6,663 nucleotides of DNA, taken from Pseudomonadota bacterium. Lineage in GTDB: Bacteria > Pseudomonadota > Alphaproteobacteria > Micropepsales > Micropepsaceae. Of the stretch, positions 1 through 5,013 are shown piece after piece; position 1 is the first letter of the stretch; each line of letters opens with the position of its first letter. The stretch spans positions 1-6,663 of the forward strand of contig JAKAVI010000080.1 in assembly GCA_021817355.1 (NCBI GenBank). Reading direction: 5' to 3'. The notes beneath the pieces are model-generated. The model saw only the letters and a program-made list of their open reading frames with translations, was not told the DNA's origin and made no database searches. Both the position numbers and the translations under genes were made by a program.

Positions 1-28
1 CCACCGCGCGAGGCAAGGAACCCGCGCG

Positions 29-493
29 ATGAGCGATGGCCAGGAACACAGCCGCGGGTTCGGTCATTTTAACGGCAAGGTCCATGTGCTGCCCCTGCGT
101 ATCTATTATGAGGACACCGATCTGTCCGGGGTGGTCTACCACGCCAATTATCTGCGTTTCATGGAGCGTGGCCGCAGCGAATTCTTCCGCTGTGCCGGCA
201 TTTCCCGTCTCGCGATGCTCGAGGACGCCGAGCCCAGCGCCTGGACCTTGCATACGATCGCCCTCACCTATCATCGCCCCGCTCGCGTCGACGACCTCAT
301 TGAGGTACACACGCGCTGCTCGAATCTGAGCGGCGCGCGGATGTGTGCCGATCAGCGCATCTATGCCAAGGATCAGCTTCTGGTCGCAGGAAGCGTTGAA
401 GCCTGCATCATGACGCTGACCGGAAAGCCGCGCCGAATTCCCAAGGACTGGCGCGCAATCTTGGCGCCATTAGTAGTTGAGGCTAACAGTTAA
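29..493 (+). CDS. ybgC: YbgC, Tol-Pal-associated acyl-CoA thioesterase (hotdog fold)
   Basis: Cytoplasmic thioesterase of the 4-hydroxybenzoyl-CoA thioesterase/YbgC family, which hydrolyses acyl-CoA thioesters and is almost always encoded next to the tol genes. The 154-residue product has the family signature at residues 26-51, reading YYEDTD, then GVVYHANYLRFMERGRSE. D31 matches the catalytic Asp18 of Haemophilus YbgC, and H38 and N40 lie in the active-site loop. The rest follows the single hotdog domain to about residue 140. E. coli YbgC has about 134 residues; here about 18 extra polar residues precede the domain. The start at 29 is supported by AAGGAA at 15-20, 8 nt upstream. The frame is open to the left edge, so a start outside the window cannot be excluded. 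The start overlaps a TGA in another frame (30-32), which could end an upstream gene. Known roles are in acyl-CoA/phospholipid metabolism; the true substrate here is unknown. Confidence 0.95.
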   Translation: MSDGQEHSRGFGHFNGKVHVLPLRIYYEDTDLSGVVYHANYLRFMERGRSEFFRCAGISRLAMLEDAEPSAWTLHTIALTYHRPARVDDLIEVHTRCSNLSGARMCADQRIYAKDQLLVAGSVEACIMTLTGKPRRIPKDWRAILAPLVVEANS

Positions 494-561
494 AAAGGAC
501 GCGCCAAAATTCGGCCACGTTACGATGCGCTTCTCGCGGCCATCCCAGATTACGGCCGGCA

Positions 562-589
562 GCGGAGCGCACGGGGCCGATTGCTCCGC
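562..589 (+). other. Possible hairpin in the ybgC-tolQ gap
   Basis: GCGGAGC at 562-568 is the reverse complement of GCTCCGC at 583-589, giving a 7-bp GC-rich stem with a 14-nt loop in the 121-bp gap (494-614). No T-run follows, so it is not an intrinsic terminator. It ends 11 nt before the tolQ Shine-Dalgarno (601-607). In DNA this GC-rich a 7-bp inverted repeat may be chance. I see no convincing -35/-10 pair in the rest of the gap. Confidence 0.25.
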
Positions 590-614
590 GCAGAGTCAGC
601 GAAGAGGTTGATGG

Positions 615-1502
615 ATGACGATCAAGCACCTGATCACCGCAGCGGCCATTGCCCTGTCGGTGACCTTTATGGCCTTCGGGGCAGTCCCCGCCCTGGCCCA
701 GTCTGCCCCCCCCCAGGCCGCGCCGCTGGGTACGCCGGTGGGCGCAGCCGCGCCGCTTGCCGCCCCCACAACAGCTGTCACAGTCAACCAGACCGGCGGC
801 ACAACCGAGCCAACTGCCGAAGGCTTTTCGATTGTGCACATGTTTCTCAATGCCGACATCATCGTCAAAGCGGTGATGAGCCTGCTGTTCCTGGCCTCGC
901 TGTGGTCCTGGGCGATCATCATCAACAAATGGCTGGCACTGCGTGCGGTGCAGCGCCAAGCCAGCCAGTTCGAAAAGACCTTTTGGTCTGGGCTTTCGCT
1001 TGACGAACTGCACACCCAGGTAGCAGCCCGCAACGAGCATCCGATGTCCGCGGTGTTCACCGCGGCGTTGCGCGAATGGAAGCGCGCCTTCGAAAATGGT
1101 CCGCCGCGTGAAAGCCGTCTGGGGGGCATCAAGGAACGCATCGAAAAGGCCATGAGCGTCACCATCCTGCGTGAAACCGACGGCCTCGAGAATCAGCTCG
1201 GCTTCCTGGCAACGGTCGGGGCGACCTCGCCCTTTGTCGGGCTGTTCGGCACGGTGTGGGGCATCATGAATGCGTTTTCCGCCATTGCGGCACGCCACAA
1301 CACCACCCTCTCGGTGGTGGCACCGGGGATCGCCGAGGCGCTGTTTGCCACGGCGATGGGACTTCTTGCTGCTATCCCCGCAGTCATTTTCTACAACTGG
1401 TTCACCAACCAGATTGTCCGCTACACTGGCCGCCTTGAGGCTTTCGCTGATGAATTCTCGGCCATACTGGGGCGCCAGCTTGACGAAAAGGCGGTGCGCT
1501 GA
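615..1502 (+). CDS. tolQ: TolQ, inner-membrane motor subunit, with N-terminal signal-peptide-like extension
   Basis: TolQ is the ExbB/MotA-family subunit of the proton-driven TolQR motor that energises TolA. The 295-residue product has three membrane segments, at about 83-105, 195-222 and 232-262. The family core is 'VGLFGTVWGIM' (208-218) and 'PGIAEALFATAMGLLAAIP' (237-255). T213 and T246 match the functional E. coli residues T145 and T178, with the same 33-residue spacing. The N-terminus is unusual: residues 1-29 look like a cleavable signal peptide (K4, hydrophobic 6-25, cleavage site ALA-Q). About 45 Ala/Pro/Thr-rich residues follow, so the protein is about 65 residues longer than the usual ~230. 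This resembles extended ExbB proteins, but the neighbours (tolR, tolA, tolB, pal) identify it as TolQ. The start at 615 is chosen for GAAGAGG (601-607) 7 nt upstream; the ATG at 611 is out of frame. An in-frame GTG at 834 would give a family-length protein. The stop overlaps the tolR start by one base. Confidence 0.96.
   Translation: MTIKHLITAAAIALSVTFMAFGAVPALAQSAPPQAAPLGTPVGAAAPLAAPTTAVTVNQTGGTTEPTAEGFSIVHMFLNADIIVKAVMSLLFLASLWSWAIIINKWLALRAVQRQASQFEKTFWSGLSLDELHTQVAARNEHPMSAVFTAALREWKRAFENGPPRESRLGGIKERIEKAMSVTILRETDGLENQLGFLATVGATSPFVGLFGTVWGIMNAFSAIAARHNTTLSVVAPGIAEALFATAMGLLAAIPAVIFYNWFTNQIVRYTGRLEAFADEFSAILGRQLDEKAVR
706..714 (+). repeat. Run of nine C inside the tolQ 5' coding region
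   Basis: Nine consecutive C residues span codons 31-34 of tolQ (GCC CCC CCC CAG), just after the predicted signal peptide. It is the longest homopolymer I noticed in the window. Poly-C runs of this length are prone to slippage and sequencing error. A change of one base would disrupt tolQ from its upstream start but leave the downstream GTG at 834 intact. The run could equally be a by-product of Ala/Pro codon use in GC-rich DNA. Confidence 0.9.
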
Positions 1503-1942
1503 TGGCCGCAGCGCTTCAGGGCCGGCAGCGTGGCCGCTCCCGCCGCCCCATGTCCGAGATCAACGTCACACCCTTTGTCGACGTCATGCTGGTTTTGCTG
1601 ATCGTCTTTATGGTTACCGCGCCCCTGCTCACCGTTGGCGTACCGGTCGATCTGCCCAAAACCAAGGCCCAGCCACTTGGCCATGAGACCCAGCCCCTCT
1701 CGGTGACGATCCGCCGCGATGGCTCGGTCTATCTGCAGAACACGCCCATAGAGGAGAACCAGCTGGTCACCAAGCTGAGGGCGATCGCAAGCAATGGCTA
1801 TGACAGCCGCATCTTCGTGCGCGGCGATGCGCATGTGGACTATGGGCGGGTGATGGAAGTGATGGCGCGAATCAGCGCCGCTGGTTTTACCCATATCGGG
1901 CTCGTGTCGGATGTCGCAAGGCAAAAGCCGCATCATCACTAG
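1502..1942 (+). CDS. tolR: TolR, inner-membrane motor subunit
   Basis: TolR is the ExbD-family partner of TolQ, with one membrane helix carrying the proton-relay Asp and a periplasmic domain that binds peptidoglycan when activated. The 146-residue product has a basic cytoplasmic tail (Arg/Gln-rich 1-16), then 'MSEINVTPFVDVMLVLLIVF' (17-36) continuing to about 45. D27 matches E. coli TolR D23. The periplasmic domain follows with 'VDLPKT' just after the membrane and the C-terminal family block RGDAHVDYGRVMEVMARISAAGF at about 107-129. Length is normal for the family (about 140-150). The protein ends KPHHH. Its ATG shares one base with the tolQ stop (TGATG), a strong sign of translational coupling and fixed stoichiometry. 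The last 32 nt overlap the start of tolA. Confidence 0.97.
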   Translation: MAAALQGRQRGRSRRPMSEINVTPFVDVMLVLLIVFMVTAPLLTVGVPVDLPKTKAQPLGHETQPLSVTIRRDGSVYLQNTPIEENQLVTKLRAIASNGYDSRIFVRGDAHVDYGRVMEVMARISAAGFTHIGLVSDVARQKPHHH

Positions 1943-2828
1943 GCTCGTCCCTGCTCGCACCACGCAGGACGGACCAGGGCCGCTCGGGGTTGCCGGCTCG
2001 GTGCTGCTGCACCTTGCGGTGATCGGCGCCACGCTGATCAGTTTCCAGCACCACTTCAAGATTCCCGATCAAGGCCCGCCTGTGATCCCGGTGGATCTGA
2101 TCACCATTGGTCCCAAGACCAATCTGCGCCAGGTCGCTCCCATGCCTCAGAAAGTGGTCGAAAAGCAGCCACAGCCGGTCAAGGCTCAGCCGGTCAACAG
2201 CCCCAGCCAGCCACTGCCGGAGCAAACCCGGGCGCCCTCCGTGCCGATGCCGGTCAAGATGCCAAAGCTGAAGCTGGCCCCGGCCAAGCCCGTCGACGTC
2301 AAAGCCCCGGTGTTCACCATCAAGGCGCCGACACCCCATACCCTGTCCCATGAACAGCCTCACCCGGCCCCGCCCCACCCGCACAAGGCCAAGACCTTCA
2401 ACATCAACAGCGTCCTTGCCCTGCTCAACAAGGAAAAGCCGACCCCCAGCGCAACCAAGGGAACAACTGGCGCCCGGCCGCACCGCGGCTTCGGTGCCCA
2501 GACTGCGATGACCTTGCAGCTGTCCGATGCGCTGCGCAGCGAGATCGCACCCTGCTGGAGCCCGCCGGTGGACGCGCCTGACCCGTCCGACCTCATTGTC
2601 GAATTTGAGCTTTTTCTTAATCCGGACGGCAGCGTCGCGAGACCGCCACAATTGGCTGCAAGCTCTGCAGCGGCTGCCGCGAATAATTCCTATACCAGGG
2701 CAGCGGCGGAGGCCGCGCGGCGCGCGATCTATACCTGTGCGCCCTATAAGCTTCCCGCCAACCAGTATAATCAGTGGCGGGACATCGAGATTCAGTTCGA
2801 TCCGCGCCAGATGATGGGGGCCCAATGA
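1911..2828 (+). CDS. tolA: TolA, periplasm-spanning Tol protein (TonB-like)
   Basis: TolA is anchored in the inner membrane and transmits TolQR energy to TolB/Pal at the outer membrane. The 305-residue product has a basic cytoplasmic tail (1-25) and one membrane helix at about 26-45 with the SxxxH motif (S30, H34) typical of TolA/TonB contact with the motor. A long Pro/Lys/His-rich region (about 52-162) follows instead of the Ala/Lys/Glu helix of E. coli TolA. A short hydrophobic motif, NINSVLALLNK, spans 164-174. The C-terminal domain (about 198-305) has C215 in 'IAPCWSPP', C276 in 'IYTCAPYKLP' and the 'WRDIEIQFDP' end; the cysteine pair is typical of this domain and probably forms a disulfide. 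No good Shine-Dalgarno is visible before 1911, and the gene overlaps tolR by 32 nt, so translation probably depends on coupling. Conservation at sequence level is confined to the two ends. Confidence 0.94.
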   Translation: MSQGKSRIITRLVPARTTQDGPGPLGVAGSVLLHLAVIGATLISFQHHFKIPDQGPPVIPVDLITIGPKTNLRQVAPMPQKVVEKQPQPVKAQPVNSPSQPLPEQTRAPSVPMPVKMPKLKLAPAKPVDVKAPVFTIKAPTPHTLSHEQPHPAPPHPHKAKTFNINSVLALLNKEKPTPSATKGTTGARPHRGFGAQTAMTLQLSDALRSEIAPCWSPPVDAPDPSDLIVEFELFLNPDGSVARPPQLAASSAAAAANNSYTRAAAEAARRAIYTCAPYKLPANQYNQWRDIEIQFDPRQMMGAQ

Positions 2829-2869
2829 TGGGATCCCGGTCGGCAGGTTGAAAGCAGAGGAGAAACGGC

Positions 2870-4183
2870 ATGCGCAACTGGTGTGTAGGCATGTTGGCGG
2901 CGTTCGCGATGCTCGTGGGCACAATCATGCCCGCCGCGGCGCAACTGCATGTCGACGTCACGCAGGGCAATGTGCAGCCGCTGCCGATTGCCATCCCCGA
3001 TTTTGTCGCCCCGACCACAGCCGACAGTACCCCGGCCATCAATATCGCAGCGGTGGTGCGCGCCGACCTCGGACGCTCGGGGCTCTTTCACCCGCTCAAT
3101 CCCAAATCCTTCATCCAGAAGATCAGCAACATTAATATTCCGCCACAATTCAACAATTGGCAGGTTATCAAAGCCCAGGCGCTCGTCACCGGCGAGGCCG
3201 CGATGCAGCCGGACGGGCGGCTGCGGGTCGATTTTCGGCTCTGGGATGTCTATGGCGGCAGCCAGATGCTCGGCCTACAGTACTTCACCACCCCCGAAAA
3301 CTGGCGCCGCGTCGCCCACATGATTTCCGACGCCATCTACAAGCGCATCACCGGCGAAGAAGGCTACTTCAACACGCGGATCGTGTTCATTTCGGAGAGC
3401 GGCCCGCCCACCCATCGCATCAAACGCCTCGCGGTGATGGACGAGGACGGTGCCAATCCGGTGTTTCTCACCAATGGCAGCTATCTCGTGCTGACGCCTC
3501 GGTTCAATCCGACTGCACAGATGATCGCCTACATGTCCTATATTTCAGGAAAGCCCCGGGTCTATCTCTTCGATCTGGAAACCGGCCGCCAGCAGATACT
3601 CGGCAATTTTCCCAATATGACCTTTTCGCCGCGGTTTTCGCCTGACGGCAACAAGGTCATCATGAGCCTTGAAAAGCACGGTAATTCGGAGATCTATGTC
3701 ATGGATCTGCGGACCCGTGCCGTCACCCAGCTGACCGACAACCCCTCGATCAACACCTCGCCCTGCTACTCTCCTGATGGCAAGCAGATCACATTCGAAT
3801 CCGATCGCGGCGGCTCTCAGCAGGTCTATGTGATGAACGCCGATGGCTCGGACCAGCATCGCATCAGCTTTTTCGGCGGACGGGCCGGCACCCCGGTGTG
3901 GAGCCCGCGCGGGGACCTCATCGCCTTCACCAAGATCGAGCCAGGCAGCTTCCGCATCGCGGTCATGCACCCGGACGGCTCGGGGGAGCGCGTCATCACC
4001 GACGGCTGGCAGGACGAAGATCCGACCTGGGCGCCCAATGGCGAGGTCTTGATGTTCACTCGCAGCTATCCCAATGGCCGTGGTGACGAGATCTGGTCGG
4101 TCGACGTAACCGGACGTAATGAACAGCGGGTTAATACCCCTGGCCTTGCCTCCGATCCGGCCTGGTCCCCCCTCATCCAGTAG
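2870..4183 (+). CDS. tolB: TolB, periplasmic beta-propeller of the Tol-Pal system
   Basis: TolB is the soluble periplasmic protein that binds TolA through its N-terminal 'TolB box' and Pal through its propeller, controlling how much Pal is free to bind peptidoglycan. The 437-residue length is normal. Residues 1-24 are a signal peptide (hydrophobic 7-20, cleavage AAA-Q25). The mature start, [13 protein letters not shown], is in the TolB-box position. The N-terminal alpha/beta domain runs to about 165, including '[11 protein letters not shown]' at its end. The six-bladed propeller follows with repeated blade motifs: FNPTAQ (212-217), FSPDG (256-260), YSPDG (300-304), WSPRG (344-348), WAPNG (387-391) and WSPLIQ at the C-terminus. 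ATG 2870 is preceded by AGAGGAG (2856-2862) with a 7-nt gap, the best ribosome binding site in the window. It lies 41 bp after tolA, with no terminator between, so it is probably in the same operon. Confidence 0.98.
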   Translation: MRNWCVGMLAAFAMLVGTIMPAAAQLHVDVTQGNVQPLPIAIPDFVAPTTADSTPAINIAAVVRADLGRSGLFHPLNPKSFIQKISNINIPPQFNNWQVIKAQALVTGEAAMQPDGRLRVDFRLWDVYGGSQMLGLQYFTTPENWRRVAHMISDAIYKRITGEEGYFNTRIVFISESGPPTHRIKRLAVMDEDGANPVFLTNGSYLVLTPRFNPTAQMIAYMSYISGKPRVYLFDLETGRQQILGNFPNMTFSPRFSPDGNKVIMSLEKHGNSEIYVMDLRTRAVTQLTDNPSINTSPCYSPDGKQITFESDRGGSQQVYVMNADGSDQHRISFFGGRAGTPVWSPRGDLIAFTKIEPGSFRIAVMHPDGSGERVITDGWQDEDPTWAPNGEVLMFTRSYPNGRGDEIWSVDVTGRNEQRVNTPGLASDPAWSPLIQ

Positions 4184-4230
4184 ATAAACAAAAATTTCTG
4201 TTGCGCGTTACGAAGGGCCGTGTCTATTTC

Positions 4231-4261
4231 CGCGCTCACACGTTCAACCGTGATGTGCGCG
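4231..4261 (+). other. Interrupted hairpin in the tolB-pal gap
   Basis: CGCGC (4231-4235) pairs with GCGCG (4257-4261). After a T-T mismatch, CA/TG and CACG (4239-4242)/CGTG (4249-4252) continue the stem, with one bulged A at 4253 and a 6-nt loop. That makes about 11 base pairs. There is no following T-run. It could be an attenuating or mRNA-stabilising structure between tolB and the highly expressed lipoprotein gene pal, but this is inference from pairing only. Confidence 0.35.
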
Positions 4262-4287
4262 CCTCCAAATTGCGCTCGGCCCTAGCG

Positions 4288-4310
4288 CACAAGGGCTGGC
4301 GACCCTTGTG
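4288..4310 (+). promoter_or_regulatory. Perfect hairpin abutting the pal ribosome binding site
   Basis: CACAAGGG (4288-4295) is the exact reverse complement of CCCTTGTG (4303-4310), an 8-bp stem with a 7-nt loop (CTGGCGA). The last paired base is the first G of the pal Shine-Dalgarno GGGGAG (4310-4315). The position suggests an effect on ribosome access to pal, or a 5' end that protects the pal message. There is no T-run, so it is not a terminator. The pairing is directly visible; the function is inferred. Confidence 0.5.
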
Positions 4311-4315
4311 GGGAG
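4310..4315 (+). promoter_or_regulatory. Ribosome binding site of pal
   Basis: GGGGAG lies 10 nt before ATG 4326 and 13 nt before the adjacent ATG 4329. It argues for 4326 and against the in-frame GTG at 4308, which would sit on top of this site and add MGSGLT ahead of the lipoprotein signal. Confidence 0.6.
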
Positions 4316-4325
4316 TGGACTTACA

Positions 4326-4853
4326 ATGATGAAATTTTCAACCGCTATAAAATTTGCAGCCATAATGTCCGTTGTAGCCTTGGCCGGCTGCGCGGAAAAG
4401 CCCAAGGCCGTTCCTGCGGCGCCTCCCGCCCCGCCAGCGGCCGCAGCTCCCGCGCAGGTCAAGACGTCTTCGATCGTCCCAGGCAGCGCGGAAGATCTGC
4501 GCGTCAATGTCGGCGATACCATCCATTTTGCCTACAACAGCTCCGCACTGAACGGTACCGCCAAGGCGACCCTGCAGCGTCAGGCTGCCTGGCTTCAGAA
4601 ATATCCGGCCGTGACCGTACAGGTCCAAGGCAATTGCGACCCGCGCGGCACGCGTGAGTACAACCTTGCCCTTGGTGCCCGTAGAGCCAGTGCTGCCAAA
4701 GAGTTTCTGGTCAGCCTCGGCGTCTCCCCGGCGCGTATCGACACGATCTCCTACGGCAAGGAGCGTCCGATCTGCGCTGAATCGAACGCCACCTGCTGGG
4801 CCAAGGATCGTCGTGACGTGACCGTCATCACCCATGGCGGGGCGACCTCCTAA
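4326..4853 (+). CDS. pal: Pal, peptidoglycan-associated outer-membrane lipoprotein
   Basis: Pal is anchored in the outer membrane by its lipidated N-terminus and binds the meso-diaminopimelate peptide of peptidoglycan through an OmpA-like domain; TolB competes for it. The 175-residue product starts with a lipoprotein signal (K3, K9, hydrophobic 10-19) ending in the lipobox L19-A20-G21-C22. Ala at +2 fits outer-membrane sorting. A Pro/Ala linker (about 27-46) leads to the OmpA-like domain (about 55-170), with HFAYNSSAL (67-75), 'GNCDPRGTREYNLALGARRA' (102-121) and 'SYGKERPICAES' (142-153). Two residues in the second block differ from the common GHxDERGT form: N103 for His and P106 for Glu. FAYNSS also has Asn where FxFDS is usual. 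Cys104, 150 and 157 are present. It lies 142 bp after tolB, and an intrinsic terminator follows at 4902-4933. Confidence 0.96.
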   Translation: MMKFSTAIKFAAIMSVVALAGCAEKPKAVPAAPPAPPAAAAPAQVKTSSIVPGSAEDLRVNVGDTIHFAYNSSALNGTAKATLQRQAAWLQKYPAVTVQVQGNCDPRGTREYNLALGARRASAAKEFLVSLGVSPARIDTISYGKERPICAESNATCWAKDRRDVTVITHGGATS

Positions 4854-4865
4854 GGCCAGTTGAAC

Positions 4866-4887
4866 GGCGCACGGGGGAACGTGCGCC
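4866..4887 (+). other. Perfect GC-rich hairpin just after pal
   Basis: GGCGCACG (4866-4873) pairs exactly with CGTGCGCC (4880-4887), an 8-bp stem with a 6-nt loop GGGGAA. It starts 12 nt after the pal stop. No T-run follows, so it is unlikely to terminate by itself. It stands 14 nt before the real terminator and may protect the 3' end of the pal mRNA from exonucleases. Confidence 0.5.
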
Positions 4888-4901
4888 AATCAGGCTTCAA
4901 G

Positions 4902-4933
4902 AAAAGGGCGTCCGCAGAGCGCGGCGCCCTTTT
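4902..4933 (+). terminator. Intrinsic terminator after pal
   Basis: AAAAGGGCG (4902-4910) pairs with CGCCCTTTT (4925-4933). After one bulged T (4911), CCGC (4912-4915) pairs with GCGG (4921-4924), closing a 5-nt loop AGAGC. The 13-bp stem ends in a T4 run, with another TTT at 4938-4940. A on the 5' side mirrors the T-run, so the structure could also work on the reverse strand. It would end or reduce transcription of the tol-pal genes before cpoB. Confidence 0.8.
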
Positions 4934-4956
4934 CGCGTTTGCACGACAGCCGTAAT

Positions 4957-4982
4957 TCGGTCCAAGTCTAGGGATGGACTGA
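4957..4982 (+). other. Inverted repeat in the cpoB leader
   Basis: TCGGTCCA (4957-4964) pairs with TGGACTGA (4975-4982), eight pairs including one G-T, with a 10-nt loop. It lies between the terminator and the cpoB Shine-Dalgarno (AGAGGA, 5001-5006). It could be an operator or a leader-RNA stem for a cpoB promoter, which must lie in 4934-5000 if the terminator is efficient. I find no clear -35/-10 pair. Confidence 0.25.
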
Positions 4983-5013
4983 CAGAACCCTTCATTCTTG
5001 AGAGGATCGCGAA

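Noticed and set aside
611..613. ATG four bases before the tolQ start
   Set aside because: It opens a different frame with no TolQ similarity; the Shine-Dalgarno spacing also favours 615.
483..1298. Long minus-strand open frame opposite tolQ (271 codons)
   Set aside because: It lies antisense to a clear tolQ, its translation is Arg/Gly-rich with no recognisable domain, and such frames are common opposite GC-rich genes.
1887..2924. 345-codon minus-strand open frame opposite tolA
   Set aside because: It mirrors the proline-rich tolA codons, has no membrane, signal or domain pattern, and spans the tolA-tolB gap against the operon.
4201..4228. Possible promoter TTGCGC ... TCTATT before pal
   Set aside because: Spacing is near acceptable but both boxes match consensus poorly; with high background this cannot be claimed without transcript ends.
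4308..4325. Upstream GTG start for pal adding MGSGLT
   Set aside because: It overlaps the Shine-Dalgarno GGGGAG and the hairpin arm, and adds non-lipoprotein-like residues before the lipoprotein signal; ATG 4326 fits better.
4939..4972. Possible cpoB promoter TTGCAC ... TCTAGG
   Set aside because: The -35-like box is fair but the -10-like box is weak and the spacer is 22 nt, too long for a normal sigma-70-type promoter.
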